Shown here: piece by piece, positions 1 through 12,224 of the stretch | Layout of the letters: every line of letters starts with the position of its first letter | Position numbering within the stretch: position 1 is the stretch's first letter | NCBI RefSeq assembly: GCF_000238335.3 | Contig: NZ_AHCB03000007.1 | Location: 434,001 to 498,000 of the forward strand | DNA: 64,000 nt | Direction of reading: 5' to 3' | Source of the DNA: Pseudoalteromonas marina | GTDB taxonomy: Bacteria > Pseudomonadota > Gammaproteobacteria > Enterobacterales > Alteromonadaceae | The notes under the pieces: generated by a model | Seen by the model: the letters and a program-made list of their open reading frames with translations, nothing else | Databases searched by the model: none | What the model was told of the DNA's origin: nothing | Position numbers and translations under genes: made by a program

Positions 1-15
1 CATATCCAACTACTA

Positions 16-942
16 CTAGCTTAGCGAACTTACTACATGATGCAAGTTTTCTTCATCGCCGGTTGTTAACCAAGTAACATCAGGCCAACTTCTCAACCAA
101 GTTAATTGACGTTTAGCCAATTGCCGGGTTGCTGCAATACCTCGAAATACCATTTCATCATGACTTACTTCACCCGCAAGGTAATCCCACATCTGTCTAT
201 AGCCCACACAACGAATAGAAGGCATATTGTGATGTAAATCTTTACGTAGATATAAGGCCGAAACTTCATTTTCAAACCCCTGATCTATCATTATTTTAAA
301 CCTTTCTTCAATTCGTTGATGTAATTCACTTCGCTCTTGCGGCGCGATGGCAAATTGATGAAAAGTATACGGTAAAGGTGGCTGCTTTTGCTTTTGCAGT
401 TCAGTCATTGTTTTACCGGTTAATCGATATACCTCCAGCGCACGGTTAATTCTTTGCGAGTCGTTTTCACTCATTTTTTGTGCCGCTTGTGGATCTATTT
501 TTACGAGTTCTTGATACAAGTGTGGCCAGCCAAACTCACTAGCCTCTGCTTCAAGTTGAGCCCTTATAGCTGGGTCTGCCTCAGGCAGAGGCGATAAACC
601 GTCAATAAGTGCCTTGAAGTACAGCATTGTACCTCCAACTAATACAGGCACTTTACCTTGTTGATGAAATTCATCAATTTTTTTTATTGCATCACGTCTA
701 AAATCTGCAACAGAATACGTTTCACTCGGGTCAAGCAGATCAATAAGATGATGTGGAGCGCGAGCCAATTCTTCTGAATCAGGTTTTGCAGTGCCAATGT
801 CCATACCTTTATACACTAATGCTGAATCGACGCTGATTATCTCTGTATTTAAATGCTCGCACAAAGAAATAGCCAATGCTGTTTTACCTGCAGCAGTGGG
901 ACCCATTAAAAATATAACTGGTAATTGACTCAACACGAACAC
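16..942 (-). CDS. miaA: tRNA dimethylallyltransferase
   Basis: MiaA transfers a dimethylallyl group to N6 of A37 in tRNAs that read codons starting with U. The P-loop GPTAAGKT lies at about residues 14-21. It is followed by the family's [16 protein letters not shown] substrate-binding stretch and by [10 protein letters not shown]. The length of about 308 residues is normal. The first codon is GTG at 942; an in-frame GTG at 936 and a TTG at 933 are alternatives, so the start is uncertain by a few codons. It lies one base downstream of mutL in the same direction, the usual mutL-miaA pairing of gammaproteobacteria, and is probably cotranscribed with it. hfq would be expected just beyond the left edge but is not in the window. 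Confidence 0.96.
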   Translation of the reverse strand: MFVLSQLPVIFLMGPTAAGKTALAISLCEHLNTEIISVDSALVYKGMDIGTAKPDSEELARAPHHLIDLLDPSETYSVADFRRDAIKKIDEFHQQGKVPVLVGGTMLYFKALIDGLSPLPEADPAIRAQLEAEASEFGWPHLYQELVKIDPQAAQKMSENDSQRINRALEVYRLTGKTMTELQKQKQPPLPYTFHQFAIAPQERSELHQRIEERFKIMIDQGFENEVSALYLRKDLHHNMPSIRCVGYRQMWDYLAGEVSHDEMVFRGIAATRQLAKRQLTWLRSWPDVTWLTTGDEENLHHVVSSLS

Positions 943-943
943 C

Positions 944-2776
944 CTAATTTAATTGCGCTAAATACTGACTTAGCTCTATTTTAACTGCTTTTTCACGCAA
1001 GCGTTCAATAGTTTGCGGATTATTTTGTAAGCGCATTTGTTGAGTTATAAATACGTTGCTAGCATAAAAGCGCGGCGGTATACATTCGGCCTGCCATTTT
1101 AACCAATCTTCTATGTTCTCAAACTGCCTTTTACAGGCGCTTAGTAACTCGTTAACAGCATTACTTACATCAAGTAAATACAAACATGAAGGCAGCTTTT
1201 TAACCATAACAAACTGCTTCTCTATCACCAATTCAAAGCCAAGCAGCGTGAACCACGATTGCTGCCCTTCGATTAGCAAACAGTCTTCTTTTGATAAATT
1301 AACCCTGACAGGTAATAACAATGCTTTACCTTCAAGGCTACCTTGCTCTTTAATTTGCTCATGCCAATCATCAACTATGGCGTATTTAAAATGTGAGCAA
1401 AATAGCTGCTGCTGCGCACTAAAGACACAGTTTCCATCATGCAAACTAATAATAGACACCATATTTACAGCACTTTGATCAGGTACTGATGAATCTTGCA
1501 GAGTGGTTTGCGCCACGACATCAAAGTGCGCAGCATGTTGTTCACTCACTCCTTGATAAAACGCATTCACGTCTTGATGGTCTGCACTTGATGATGCTCT
1601 GTATTCACCACCACTACTTTTTGCACCAGTTGAACTTGAACTACCTGAGTAATTTGGTTGTAACTGAGATTTAGGATAATCATAACCGCCACGAGTCTCA
1701 TTTTTAGATGTCGACGGATGCATGGCATGAGTAAATGCAGGTAAATGATCATCAGCTGTCGTTACCGCTTCATTGTTAAACTCACCTTGCAATGGCACAA
1801 CAACTTGCTTGATCGCTTGTAAAATAAAGTCATGTACTAAGCGACCTTGATGAAAACGTACTTCATGCTTTGCTGGGTGTACATTTACATCAACTTGGCG
1901 TGGGTCAATATCAATATAAATTACAAACCCTGGTAGCTCTTGTACCCCACTAACTTCTTCAAATGCCTGACGAATAGCGTGTAAAATGAGCTTATCGCGC
2001 ATCATACGATTATTTACATACGTGTACTGAGTTGTATTTACAGAGCCTACCGGTAAAACCCAGCCATGTAGTTGAAGCCCTGCTTCCCCTGATTGAATAT
2101 GAAGCCCTTGCTCTGCAAACGCCTTACCTGCAACTTGTGCAACGCGAGTTATGGCGTGAGCGGGATCTGTTTTGGCGCGGTATTGCCTAACTACTTTTTC
2201 GTTATGAGTCAGCGTAATCGATACATCAAACCGGCTAAGCGCTATGCGCTTAATGAGCTCATCAATATGGGTAAACTCTGTTTTTTCGGTACGTAAAAAT
2301 TTGCGCCGTGCAGGGGTATTAAAAAATAGATCTTTAACCTCAATGGTGGTGCCATCAGGGTGAGCAACCGGCTTAACTTGCACAGCCATATCACGGCCTT
2401 CTGCAAATGCTTGCCAAGCAGCGTCTTGAGTCTTTGGTTTGGAGCTGAGGGTTAATCGCGATACTGAGCTAATTGAAGCTAATGCCTCCCCCCTAAAACC
2501 TAGTGAACAAATATTTTCTAAATCATCAAGCGACTTTAACTTACTTGTCGCATGGCGAGAAAGCGCAAGTGTGAGCTCTTCTTTACCTATACCCGAGCCA
2601 TTATCACGAATACGAATAAGCTTATGGCCACCACGCTCTATCTCTATTTGAATACGAGTAGCGCCAGCATCTAGGCTATTTTCAACAAGCTCTTTTACTA
2701 CCGACGCTGGACGCTCAACCACTTCACCTGCGGCAATCTGGTTGGCTAAACGGGCAGGTAGTATTTCAATATTCAT
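944..2776 (-). CDS. mutL: DNA mismatch repair protein MutL
   Basis: MutL links MutS mismatch recognition to MutH and UvrD. The N-terminal GHKL ATPase motifs are visible: [18 protein letters not shown] and [10 protein letters not shown]. The middle (about residues 340-420) is a low-complexity Ser/Gln-rich linker, and the C-terminal dimerisation domain follows. I see no DQHAxxE-type endonuclease motif, as expected for species that use MutH. The start was moved to the ATG at 2776 ([19 protein letters not shown]), five codons inside the longest open frame. It matches the family N-terminus and has an AGGA Shine-Dalgarno sequence about six bases upstream. The result is 610 residues, a normal length. 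It lies between amiB and miaA, a conserved order. Confidence 0.96.
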   Translation of the reverse strand: MNIEILPARLANQIAAGEVVERPASVVKELVENSLDAGATRIQIEIERGGHKLIRIRDNGSGIGKEELTLALSRHATSKLKSLDDLENICSLGFRGEALASISSVSRLTLSSKPKTQDAAWQAFAEGRDMAVQVKPVAHPDGTTIEVKDLFFNTPARRKFLRTEKTEFTHIDELIKRIALSRFDVSITLTHNEKVVRQYRAKTDPAHAITRVAQVAGKAFAEQGLHIQSGEAGLQLHGWVLPVGSVNTTQYTYVNNRMMRDKLILHAIRQAFEEVSGVQELPGFVIYIDIDPRQVDVNVHPAKHEVRFHQGRLVHDFILQAIKQVVVPLQGEFNNEAVTTADDHLPAFTHAMHPSTSKNETRGGYDYPKSQLQPNYSGSSSSTGAKSSGGEYRASSSADHQDVNAFYQGVSEQHAAHFDVVAQTTLQDSSVPDQSAVNMVSIISLHDGNCVFSAQQQLFCSHFKYAIVDDWHEQIKEQGSLEGKALLLPVRVNLSKEDCLLIEGQQSWFTLLGFELVIEKQFVMVKKLPSCLYLLDVSNAVNELLSACKRQFENIEDWLKWQAECIPPRFYASNVFITQQMRLQNNPQTIERLREKAVKIELSQYLAQLN

Positions 2777-2812
2777 GATATTTCCTAGCAAACTGCGTGC
2801 AGATTTATGTAA

Positions 2813-4156
2813 TTAACTCTGTGGTATGTCGAGCTCTTGACCAATAAAAAGCGTGTTTGAATTTAGTTTATTTACTTTTTTTATTTTACTTATGCTGACC
2901 CCATAACGGCTTGCCAACATACTTAAAGATTCACCCGGGCGTACTTTATGTTTTGTAGGGTATTGCGACTTTAATTTTGCAAACAACGAATCATCTGGTG
3001 GGTTTTTCAAATAGTAATTTTTAATTGAAGTGAACATAGCCTTGGCTAAACGCTCTTGATGATTTGCACTTTTCAATAATTTTTCTTCTCGCGGGTTAGA
3101 TATAAACCCCGTTTCGACCAAAATAGAGGGAATATCTGGCGACTTAAGAACCGCAAGGCTTGCATGTTGCGGGTCTTTTTTATGAAGCTTTGCAACTTTT
3201 CGTAGCTCTTTAACCACTTCTTCAGCAACGTTTAAGCCGGTTTTCATTGAATGATCCATCGACATATCAAGTAATGCTTGCGCTAAGTATTTTTCGTTAG
3301 CCGCATCTTTCATTACATCGGCTGCACCACCGAGCAACTCGGAATGCTTTTCTTTATCTTCTATCCATTTACCGATTTCAGAATTGGCTCTTCGTAATGA
3401 CAACACCCATACCGATGCACCATTGGGACCAGGGCTTGTAAATGCATCAGCGTGAATAGACACAAAAAAGTCGGCTTTTTTCTCTCGTGCTCTGTTTGTT
3501 CTCGTATTAAGTTTTACAAAGTAATCGCCACTTCGTACCATACGCGAAATCATGCCTCGCTCAGCGTCTATCATTCGCTCAAGACGCTTAGCTATTTGCA
3601 ACGTAACCGTTTTTTCATACGTGCCTGATGGCCCTATTGAGCCAGGGTCCTCTCCGCCATGCCCCGCATCGATAGCAATTACAATATCGCGTTCTTGGCT
3701 AAGTTGACGTTTTTTAGCAGCTTTTTGTGCAGGTGAAGCCACTGGTTCTGGTTCACTTTTATTATATAAATCGACCACAAGCCTATTTTTGTATGGACCA
3801 GTAGGCGCAAGCGCAAATAGCACTGGTTTTACGGGTGCGCTTAGCTCAAATACTAAACGAACGCTTTGCTTATTTTTGGGCTTTGAGTAACGTAATTTGC
3901 TAACAATTTGGTGCTTAGGTGGCACACCGGGTAGTACTTTAAGCTCTTTGGTGTTTTCTAGGTCAACCACTAAGCGGCTTGGGTTTTTTAGCATAAAATA
4001 ACTAAAATCGGGTTTATCGTCTAAATCAAATACAACGCGTGTACTATCTGGAGATGGCCACACACGCACACTATTTATCGTGTTTTGTGCCCACAAAGAA
4101 AAGCTCATGATGAAAATCATAAGAGAAACTGAGAGTTTAATTGCGCCTCGATTCAT
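2813..4156 (-). CDS. amiB: N-acetylmuramoyl-L-alanine amidase with AMIN and LysM domains
   Basis: This periplasmic zinc amidase removes the stem peptide from peptidoglycan to split septa during cell division. The sequence has a signal peptide (residues 1-23, ending LWAQ), an AMIN domain (about 25-130), an Amidase_3 catalytic domain starting at IAIDAGHGGEDPG, with SIHADAF and a VETGFISNPREE segment supplying zinc and catalytic residues, and a C-terminal LysM domain from about residue 403. The domain set matches AmiB of gammaproteobacteria, and the tsaE-amiB-mutL neighbourhood supports AmiB over AmiC. At 447 residues it is complete. The Shine-Dalgarno sequence ahead of the ATG is weak. Confidence 0.93.
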   Translation of the reverse strand: MNRGAIKLSVSLMIFIMSFSLWAQNTINSVRVWPSPDSTRVVFDLDDKPDFSYFMLKNPSRLVVDLENTKELKVLPGVPPKHQIVSKLRYSKPKNKQSVRLVFELSAPVKPVLFALAPTGPYKNRLVVDLYNKSEPEPVASPAQKAAKKRQLSQERDIVIAIDAGHGGEDPGSIGPSGTYEKTVTLQIAKRLERMIDAERGMISRMVRSGDYFVKLNTRTNRAREKKADFFVSIHADAFTSPGPNGASVWVLSLRRANSEIGKWIEDKEKHSELLGGAADVMKDAANEKYLAQALLDMSMDHSMKTGLNVAEEVVKELRKVAKLHKKDPQHASLAVLKSPDIPSILVETGFISNPREEKLLKSANHQERLAKAMFTSIKNYYLKNPPDDSLFAKLKSQYPTKHKVRPGESLSMLASRYGVSISKIKKVNKLNSNTLFIGQELDIPQS

Positions 4157-4187
4157 TTGATAATTACTGCCTTCACTATTTTATTAT

Positions 4188-4652
4188 TTATTTTTTTAGT
4201 TTATCGACAATTGCTGCACCACGTTCACTGGTACTTTTGAACACAATTTTACGCTCGTCACCTACATAGCTTAGCGTTATATCTAAATCGGGTACAGGAA
4301 TAAACTCTCCACCCTTTTCTGGCCATTCAACAACACAAATAGCCTGCGGTGAAAAATAATCGCGTATACCCATAAATTCAAGTTCTTCTGGATCACCTAA
4401 ACGATACAAGTCAAAGTGATAAACGTTTGCACGGTCAAGCTCATAGGGTTCAACCAGTGTATATGTTGGACTCTTAACTTTACCTGTATGACCAAAGCCT
4501 TGCACCACACCACGTGTAAACGTTGTTTTACCAGCGCCTAAATCACCATGTAAATAAATCACAGCACCTTGCTCAATAACTGCTGCTACTTGCTTACCCA
4601 TTGCAACAGTTGCAAGTTCATCATTTAAGTGAGATTCAAAACTACGGGTCAT
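4188..4652 (-). CDS. tsaE: tRNA threonylcarbamoyladenosine biosynthesis ATPase TsaE
   Basis: TsaE (formerly YjeE) is the P-loop ATPase that works with TsaB and TsaD to put threonylcarbamoyl on A37 of ANN-decoding tRNAs. Walker A is GDLGAGKT at residues 36-43, followed by the family motif SPTYTLVEPYE and HFDLYRLGDPEELEFMG. At 154 residues it has normal length. It is first in the tsaE-amiB-mutL-miaA run. In Escherichia coli nnr (yjeF) normally precedes tsaE; here nnr lies about 14 kb away at 18.9-20.3 kb, so that link is broken in this genome. Confidence 0.95.
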   Translation of the reverse strand: MTRSFESHLNDELATVAMGKQVAAVIEQGAVIYLHGDLGAGKTTFTRGVVQGFGHTGKVKSPTYTLVEPYELDRANVYHFDLYRLGDPEELEFMGIRDYFSPQAICVVEWPEKGGEFIPVPDLDITLSYVGDERKIVFKSTSERGAAIVDKLKK

Positions 4653-4738
4653 TATTACCTCAAAATTAACTTAAAAGCGCATATTAGCTAATCATACCAG
4701 ATTATTTATTTATGGCGATAAATTGAAGTTTCAGGCAT

Positions 4739-4766
4739 AAAAAAACCGGCCTAAGCCGGTTTTTTT
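4739..4766. terminator. Bidirectional rho-independent terminator
   Basis: A perfect hairpin is made of seven A, CCGGC, the loop CTAA, GCCGG and seven T. It can stop transcription on both strands. On the minus strand it sits directly after accC, so it ends the accB-accC operon before the tsaE promoter region. Confidence 0.9.
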
Positions 4767-4778
4767 AATTTAGGAAGA

Positions 4779-6119
4779 TTACAAACCTAACTTTTTCTCA
4801 AGGTAGTGGATATTAGTTCCACCATTTTGAAAATTCTCGTCTGCAAGAATACGCTTATGCAAAGGAGTATTAGTTTTAATTCCATCAATTACTAATTCGT
4901 TTAGTGCATTGCGTGCACGGGCAATAGCCACATCACGGTTTTCACCGTAAGTAATTAGCTTGCCAACCATTGAATCGTAATGAGGTGGTACAGTGTAGTC
5001 AGCATAAATATGGCTGTCCCAACGAATACCTAACCCACCAGCGGGGTGAAAACGTGTAATTTTACCCGGTGACGGGATAAACGTTTCAGGGTCTTCAGCA
5101 TTAATTCTACACTCAATCGCATGGCCACGAATAACGACGTCGTCTTGCGTGAATGATAATGGCTGACCCGCTGCTATTTTTAGCTGCTCTTTGATTAAGT
5201 CAATACCCGTAACCATTTCTGTTACTGGATGCTCAACCTGAATACGGGTATTCATTTCAATGAAGTAAAACTCGCCGTTTTCGTATAAAAACTCAAACGT
5301 ACCCGCGCCACGGTAACCAATTTCAATACACGCACGTGTACAACGCTCACCAATAAACTTACGTGTTTCAGCTGTTATGCCTGGTGCAGGAGCCTCTTCA
5401 ACTACCTTTTGATGACGGCGCTGCATTGAACAATCGCGTTCACCTAGGTGAACTGCATTACCTTGTCCGTCGGCTAATACTTGTACTTCGATATGACGTG
5501 GGTTTTCAAGGTATTTCTCCATGTAAACCATACCATTACCAAAAAACTGTTTAGCTTCTTGCTGCGTTAGTGAAATTGAATTTACTAATTCAGATTCATT
5601 GCGTACTACACGCATACCACGACCACCGCCGCCGCCAGCTGCTTTAATAATAACCGGATAACCAATGCGCTTAGCAATTTGCATGTTGCGTTCGTTATCG
5701 TCTGTTACAGGACCATCAGAACCCGGTACACATGGAACGCCAGCTTTACGCATTGCGGCAATAGCAGATACTTTATCGCCCATTAGACGAATTGTGTCGC
5801 CTTTTGGTCCAATAAATACAAAACCACTTTGCTCAACTTGGTCTGCAAAATCTGCGTTTTCTGCAAGAAAACCATAACCTGGGTGAATCGCTACCGCATC
5901 AGTTATTTCAGCCGCAGCAATAATGCGCGGTATATCTAAATAACTATCTGTTGCTGATGGCTTACCAATACAGATGGTTTCATCTGCAAGCAATACATGC
6001 TTAAGATCGCGATCCGCCGTTGAATGAACAGCAACCGTTTTGATCCCAAGCTCTTTGCAGGCGCGCAATATACGAAGTGCTATTTCACCTCGGTTTGCTA
6101 TGACTACTTTATCTAACAT
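4779..6119 (-). CDS. accC: Biotin carboxylase subunit of acetyl-CoA carboxylase
   Basis: AccC carboxylates the biotin carried by AccB using ATP and bicarbonate, the first half-reaction of malonyl-CoA formation. The N-terminus ([20 protein letters not shown]) is typical. The ATP-grasp glycine loop (GGGGGRGMR, near residue 165) and the metal and substrate site [15 protein letters not shown] are intact. At 446 residues it is the normal single-domain bacterial form. It lies 26 bases downstream of accB and ends at a strong terminator, so the two genes form a conventional operon. Confidence 0.98.
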   Translation of the reverse strand: MLDKVVIANRGEIALRILRACKELGIKTVAVHSTADRDLKHVLLADETICIGKPSATDSYLDIPRIIAAAEITDAVAIHPGYGFLAENADFADQVEQSGFVFIGPKGDTIRLMGDKVSAIAAMRKAGVPCVPGSDGPVTDDNERNMQIAKRIGYPVIIKAAGGGGGRGMRVVRNESELVNSISLTQQEAKQFFGNGMVYMEKYLENPRHIEVQVLADGQGNAVHLGERDCSMQRRHQKVVEEAPAPGITAETRKFIGERCTRACIEIGYRGAGTFEFLYENGEFYFIEMNTRIQVEHPVTEMVTGIDLIKEQLKIAAGQPLSFTQDDVVIRGHAIECRINAEDPETFIPSPGKITRFHPAGGLGIRWDSHIYADYTVPPHYDSMVGKLITYGENRDVAIARARNALNELVIDGIKTNTPLHKRILADENFQNGGTNIHYLEKKLGL

Positions 6120-6145
6120 TAGAGTTGGCCTTTTACGTTATGCTA

Positions 6146-6613
6146 TTAGTCAATGATGAATAGAGGTTGGTCAAATTCAATTGGCTCGCCATTTTCAGCT
6201 AAAATTGCGCGTACAGTACCCGCTTTATCAGCTTCAATTTGGTTCATCATTTTCATGGCTTCAATGATACACAGTGTATCGCCTACATTAACTTTAGAGC
6301 CTACTTCTACGTAAGCAGGTGCCTCTGGAGAAGATGCTGAGTAAAATGAACCAACCATAGGTGATTTAACTTGATGACCCGTTGGTGCAGCAGGCGCAGC
6401 TTCTGCTTCAACTGCTACAGGGGCAGCAGGGGCTGGCGCTTGCTGTGCAGGAGCTGGCGCATATTGTTGTGGTGCAAATTGTGGGTAAGCTGGACCCGCA
6501 CTCATATTGTTACGGTTTATGCGTACCGACTCTTCACCTTCAGTGATTTCTAGTTCCGCAATGCCCGATTCTTCTACTAATTCGATAAGTTTTTTTATCT
6601 TGCGAATATCCAT
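6146..6613 (-). CDS. accB: Biotin carboxyl carrier protein of acetyl-CoA carboxylase
   Basis: AccB carries biotin between the carboxylase (AccC) and the carboxyltransferase (AccA/AccD). The biotinyl domain lies in the C-terminal half, with the modified lysine in EAMKM at about residue 121. A flexible Ala/Pro/Gln-rich linker covers about residues 40-78, and the N-terminal segment is the usual acidic AccC-interacting region. At 155 residues it is complete. It lies upstream of accC. aroQ precedes it in the same direction with a 43-base gap, the widespread aroQ-accB-accC order. Confidence 0.97.
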   Translation of the reverse strand: MDIRKIKKLIELVEESGIAELEITEGEESVRINRNNMSAGPAYPQFAPQQYAPAPAQQAPAPAAPVAVEAEAAPAAPTGHQVKSPMVGSFYSASSPEAPAYVEVGSKVNVGDTLCIIEAMKMMNQIEADKAGTVRAILAENGEPIEFDQPLFIID

Positions 6614-6656
6614 TACACGACCCGCCTGTTAGTTTGTTAGTGTGTTAATTTTTAAA

Positions 6657-7109
6657 TTAAATTACGTTTTGCGACCGGTTAACCGCTGCATTTAATGCTG
6701 CGTGGTAACCCATTGCACCTAATCCACATATAACGCCTTGTGCCACATCTGAAAAATAAGAATGATGGCGAAAAGCTTCACGTGCGTGCACATTGCTCAA
6801 GTGCACCTCATAAAACGGAATATCAACACTTAACAATGCATCACGTAATGCAACGCTTGTATGCGTAAATGCTGCGGGGTTAATAATGATACAATCAACC
6901 GCTTGCCAAGCATTATGAATTCGTTCTATGAGCGCTTGCTCACCATTACTTTGAAAGTGCGTAAGTTCAACATTCAGACTATTAGCGGTATTTGTTAGTT
7001 CGCTCATAATCTCGCTAAGTGTTTGCGTACCGTATTTTTCTGGCTCGCGCTTTCCTAGCATGTTTAAATTTGGACCATTAACAACTAAAATCTTTAATTT
7101 TGCAGCCAT
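6657..7109 (-). CDS. aroQ: Type II 3-dehydroquinate dehydratase
   Basis: AroQ converts 3-dehydroquinate to 3-dehydroshikimate in the shikimate pathway. The type II family signatures are all present: [17 protein letters not shown] with the active-site tyrosine, the flexible loop [34 protein letters not shown], and [16 protein letters not shown] with the catalytic histidine. The 150-residue length is typical of the dodecameric enzyme. It precedes accB and accC and may be cotranscribed with them, since no terminator is visible in the 43-base gap. Confidence 0.96.
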   Translation of the reverse strand: MAAKLKILVVNGPNLNMLGKREPEKYGTQTLSEIMSELTNTANSLNVELTHFQSNGEQALIERIHNAWQAVDCIIINPAAFTHTSVALRDALLSVDIPFYEVHLSNVHAREAFRHHSYFSDVAQGVICGLGAMGYHAALNAAVNRSQNVI

Positions 7110-7300
7110 AATACGCGATATACCCTCTAAGTAATGAGTTAAGCCATTGCTAGCTATTTTTTAACTTTAAACTAAGCATAAAAAAGCTAAATTGCAACAT
7201 TTTCTCACGTTAGCTGGGTATTATAGTGATTTCGACGTAAATAACAGCAAAATACTGGTCCAATCACTATTTAAGGTACATTTTGAAAGGTATAAATAAC

Positions 7301-7330
7301 AAAGCCACTTAGTAAACTTAAGTGGCTTTA
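7301..7330. terminator. Bidirectional terminator between dsbD and aroQ
   Basis: AAAGCCACTT pairs with AAGTGGCTTT around a nine-base loop, with flanking A and T. It lies nine bases beyond the dsbD stop codon on the minus strand and ends the cutA-dsbD unit. Confidence 0.8.
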
Positions 7331-7338
7331 TTGCACTA

Positions 7339-9129
7339 TTATTGTGCGTTGGCACGCACTGTAGCAAGGTGTTTAGCAAAATCCTCAGCATTTAAAAAGC
7401 CTGTCACTCGCAACGTGCTTAGCTCTTGCCCTTGAGTATTAAAAAACAAAATACTCGGTAACCCGAACACGTCATACTCTTCCATTAGCTCAATAGTTTT
7501 ACTATCACTTTCAGTTAAATCGATTTGAATTAACTGATAATGACTAAACTCCTTTTGCACATTTTCATCAGGAAAGGTGTAATGTTCAAACTCTTTACAC
7601 GCAACACACCAATCGGCGTATAAATCGACCATAACAAGTCGACCTTGTTTATTGGCATCATCGACCGCGACTTTTAGTTCGGCTAAATTGGCAACGTGTT
7701 TAAACTCGTTTTTTTGTGAGTTCACTTGGACTTGTACAGGCCAAAAATAGTCTTTAGCTAAACTAAATCCAGTAAATACCAATAACATGGCTGCAAACCA
7801 TAAAGCTGTTTTTAATTTACTTTGCTGCTGATTACTTTGCCAATGGTGTAAGTACAAAGCAGCAGCTAACGCCAATATACCTGCCATAAGTAATATAATG
7901 TTGGCGCTGATCAAACGTTCTAACAATATTAGTGGAACGACCAACATTACAAAGCCAAATAAGGTTTTAACTTGCTCCATCCAACCGCCTGCTTTAGGTA
8001 GCAATTTACCACCCGATGTACCAAGCAATAATAAAGGCAACCCCATGCCTAAACTTAATACATACAACGTTAGCCCGCCCACTAAGTAATCACCACTTTG
8101 CGCAACGTATAATAAAGCGGCTGATAGCGGCGCCGTAGTACAAGGTGATGCAATTAAACCGGACAATACCCCCATCAAAAATACACCAACATAGTTGCCA
8201 CCTTTTTGATTATTACTTACCTGCGTGAGTTTATTCATCATACTGCTAGGGAGTTTTATTTCGTACCAACCAAACATCGACATAGCCAGTAATACAAATA
8301 ATAAGCTAAAGCTAATAAGTACATAGGGGTGCTGTAAATACCCTTGTACTTGTCCACCTAATGCTGCAACAACTAACCCTAATGCTGCATAAGTTACCGC
8401 CATGCCTTGTATGTATACGAACGAAAGTGCAAAGGCTTTTTTAGTTGATAAATTTTGTTGCCCAGCAATTAAGCTCGACAAAATAGGAAACATCGGGAAC
8501 ACACATGGTGTAAAAGCAAGCCCCACACCCACTGCAAAAAATACTAATAAGTTAATAGCTAAACTTTGACTTGCCAGTTGCTCAGTAAAAGAAAGATCTT
8601 TTTTAGTGATAGCAGCATCCGGTTGCGATGTTGATTCGGTTAATGCGCTTGCAGCATTAGACGGTGTTGCATTTTGCGATTGCTCGCCTGCAATCACACT
8701 CAATGGAATTGTGATAACTTCAGGCGGGTAACAGAGTCCAGCCTCAGCACAGCCTTGATAACGCACTTTGACTACGGCGCCTTCATTTACGTCACTCAGC
8801 TTACTGATGATACTAACGCTTTGAAAAAACACCTCTGTTTTACCAAAAAATTCATCTTCGATAATCTCGCCATCACCTAAGCTTCCTACATCAATGCTGG
8901 CATCTTTAGCGAGTATCTCTATTTTTTGCTTATATAAATAGTAACCTGGCGCAATATCCCACCCTATAAACAAGGTGCGACCTTGCTGATCAAAGTCAAA
9001 CTCAAACGCTTGTGTTACGGGTAAAAAGGTTTGCTGCGTGGGCGCTAATAAATCATTAAGCACATTATTTGATGTAGCCTTTGCAGGGGCTATTAATAAT
9101 GTCACTAATAGCAAAAACAAAAAGCGCAT
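7339..9129 (-). CDS. dsbD: Thiol:disulfide interchange protein DsbD
   Basis: DsbD moves electrons from cytoplasmic thioredoxin across the inner membrane to periplasmic DsbC and CcmG. After a signal peptide (residues 1-18) comes the periplasmic alpha domain with its redox pair GCAEAGLCYP. Next is the polytopic core, with one conserved cysteine in FTPCVFPMFPILSS and the partner in SPCTTAPLS. Last is the thioredoxin-like gamma domain with WCVAC near residue 500. All six redox cysteines are present, and 596 residues is normal. Its ATG overlaps the cutA stop codon by one base (TAATG), which implies translational coupling; cutA-dsbD is a common gammaproteobacterial pair. Confidence 0.96.
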   Translation of the reverse strand: MRFLFLLLVTLLIAPAKATSNNVLNDLLAPTQQTFLPVTQAFEFDFDQQGRTLFIGWDIAPGYYLYKQKIEILAKDASIDVGSLGDGEIIEDEFFGKTEVFFQSVSIISKLSDVNEGAVVKVRYQGCAEAGLCYPPEVITIPLSVIAGEQSQNATPSNAASALTESTSQPDAAITKKDLSFTEQLASQSLAINLLVFFAVGVGLAFTPCVFPMFPILSSLIAGQQNLSTKKAFALSFVYIQGMAVTYAALGLVVAALGGQVQGYLQHPYVLISFSLLFVLLAMSMFGWYEIKLPSSMMNKLTQVSNNQKGGNYVGVFLMGVLSGLIASPCTTAPLSAALLYVAQSGDYLVGGLTLYVLSLGMGLPLLLLGTSGGKLLPKAGGWMEQVKTLFGFVMLVVPLILLERLISANIILLMAGILALAAALYLHHWQSNQQQSKLKTALWFAAMLLVFTGFSLAKDYFWPVQVQVNSQKNEFKHVANLAELKVAVDDANKQGRLVMVDLYADWCVACKEFEHYTFPDENVQKEFSHYQLIQIDLTESDSKTIELMEEYDVFGLPSILFFNTQGQELSTLRVTGFLNAEDFAKHLATVRANAQ

Positions 9130-9449
9130 TAATGTAATACCTCATCCATCCAGTTAAAATAAGCCAAGTTCCCGGTTGTTATGTCAATAACTTGTATCTC
9201 GGGTACTTCGTAGCTATGCATCGCTTTTATAGTTAAAAACACATCGTTCATTTTCTCTGTTTTGGTTTTAACTAGCATTTTAACTTCTGTCATTTCTTTT
9301 ACCTCACCCTCCCACATATAAATAGAAGACATTGCTGGTAAAATATTGACACACGCGGCCAGCTTTTTTTCTACCAAAGCTTTACCAAGCATGCGTGCTT
9401 CAGCCTCGTTTTTACAGGTAGTAAAAATTAATTTAAATTGTGTATTCAT
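9129..9449 (-). CDS. cutA: Divalent cation tolerance protein CutA
   Basis: This is a small trimeric cytoplasmic protein of the CutA1 family, linked to copper and other divalent cation tolerance; its biochemical role is not settled. The family core is clear: TTCKNEAEARMLGKALVEKK, then LAACVNI, the SSIYMWEGEV strand and MHSYEVPEI. The 106-residue length is normal. It is the first gene of the cutA-dsbD operon. The 170-base divergent space to fxsA should contain its promoter. Confidence 0.94.
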   Translation of the reverse strand: MNTQFKLIFTTCKNEAEARMLGKALVEKKLAACVNILPAMSSIYMWEGEVKEMTEVKMLVKTKTEKMNDVFLTIKAMHSYEVPEIQVIDITTGNLAYFNWMDEVLH

Positions 9450-9619
9450 TATGAACCTTTACTTGTTGAACGATGTCTAGCTTCATAGTATCTGATAGGT
9501 AAGCCAATGTGTAGAAATCCAGTTAAATGACACTACCTACGCATTAACCTTGAAAAGAGACCTATTAACCCTCACTTATATTTCATCAACTCTTACGAGT
9601 ACCTTATTTAGAGAGCATT

Positions 9620-10096
9620 ATGTTTAGATTTTTATTTGTGTTGTTTATTATCATTCCTATTATCGAAATCGCCTTGTTAATTCAAGTAAGCGATGTAATA
9701 GGGGGTGTAGCGACTATTGCACTAGTGGTTATTACCGCAATTTTAGGCGCTAAGATGGTGAAACAACAAGGTATGGGCGCACTTCAAAATGCGCAAACGC
9801 AAATGGCGCAAGGCCAGATGCCTGCTAAAGAATTATTCACGGGAATATGCGTAATTATTGCCGGTGTACTATTGTTAACGCCAGGCATCATGACTGACGT
9901 TTTTGGTTTACTTTTATTAACCCCTGCAATTCGTAATAAATTAGCTGCAGGCCTTGCAAGTCAGGCAACTGTGAGAATGAGTGCAGGTATGCAACAAGGT
10001 CCTTCCCCATACGCTCAACAACCGCATTCGATGCGTGACCAGCAACAAACCGAACAACCAACAACCATTGATGGTGAGTTTGAACGAAAAGATTAA
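9620..10096 (+). CDS. fxsA: FxsA family membrane protein
   Basis: This is an inner membrane protein of the FxsA family. In Escherichia coli, overproduction of FxsA relieves F-exclusion of phage T7; its normal role is unknown. The N-terminus has a hydrophobic hairpin (about residues 2-45) with the family pattern IPIIEIALLIQVSDVIGG, followed by GPK-like and PGIMTDVFGLLLL segments (about 75-110). A polar Gln-rich tail follows. At 158 residues the length is normal. The fxsA-groES-groEL order is conserved in many gammaproteobacteria. A separate heat-shock promoter lies between fxsA and groES. Confidence 0.92.
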   Translation: MFRFLFVLFIIIPIIEIALLIQVSDVIGGVATIALVVITAILGAKMVKQQGMGALQNAQTQMAQGQMPAKELFTGICVIIAGVLLLTPGIMTDVFGLLLLTPAIRNKLAAGLASQATVRMSAGMQQGPSPYAQQPHSMRDQQQTEQPTTIDGEFERKD

Positions 10097-10114
10097 AAAT
10101 TTATCATTTTTTCT

Positions 10115-10142
10115 CTTGGAATTTTTTACTCTACCCCCATTA
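10115..10142 (+). promoter_or_regulatory. Sigma-32-type heat-shock promoter of groESL
   Basis: CTTGGAA at 10115-10121 and CCCCATTA at 10135-10142 are separated by 13 bases. This matches the sigma-32 consensus (CTTGAAA, 13-15 bases, CCCCATNT). It sits about 65 bases ahead of the groES start. Confidence 0.8.
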
Positions 10143-10206
10143 ATGAATGCAAATTAGAAAAGCTTTTTTCTGTACTGTTCAGAAACTGTTAGGAGAACTA
10201 AAAAAC

Positions 10207-10494
10207 ATGAACATTCGTCCTTTACAAGATCGCGTAATCGTTAAACGTCTAGAAGAAGAAACAAAATCTGCTGGCGGTATTGTATTAACTGGCTCTGCAG
10301 CTGAAAAATCAACTCGCGGAGAAGTAGTAGCCGTAGGTAATGGTCGTATTTTAGATAACGGTGACGTTAGAGCTTTAGAAGTAAAAGCCGGTGACACTGT
10401 GTTATTTGGCTCATATGTTGAGAAAACTGAAAAGATCGAAGGTCAAGAGTACCTGATCATGCGTGAAGACAACATTTTAGGCATTGTAGGCTAA
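10207..10494 (+). CDS. groES: Co-chaperonin GroES
   Basis: GroES is the heptameric lid of the GroEL folding chamber. The start was set at the ATG at 10207 ([14 protein letters not shown]), the family N-terminus, which has an AGGAG about 11 bases upstream. The longer open frame from 10147 would add 20 residues not found in GroES. The mobile loop is at about residues 17-32 ([19 protein letters not shown]), and the C-terminus [14 protein letters not shown] is typical. It is 95 residues and complete, 49 bases ahead of groEL in one operon driven by a sigma-32-type promoter. Confidence 0.97.
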   Translation: MNIRPLQDRVIVKRLEEETKSAGGIVLTGSAAEKSTRGEVVAVGNGRILDNGDVRALEVKAGDTVLFGSYVEKTEKIEGQEYLIMREDNILGIVG

Positions 10495-10540
10495 GCCTAC
10501 TTTTCGTTTAACACACATTTAAGAATTTAGAGGAATTTAA

Positions 10541-12200
<1,660 letters not shown>

Positions 12201-12224
12201 AACCCATATTAACCATTGATTTAT

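Noticed and set aside
10147..10206. 20-codon N-terminal extension of groES
   Set aside because: GroES starts MNIRPLQDR in this group, and the AGGAG is placed for the ATG at 10207.
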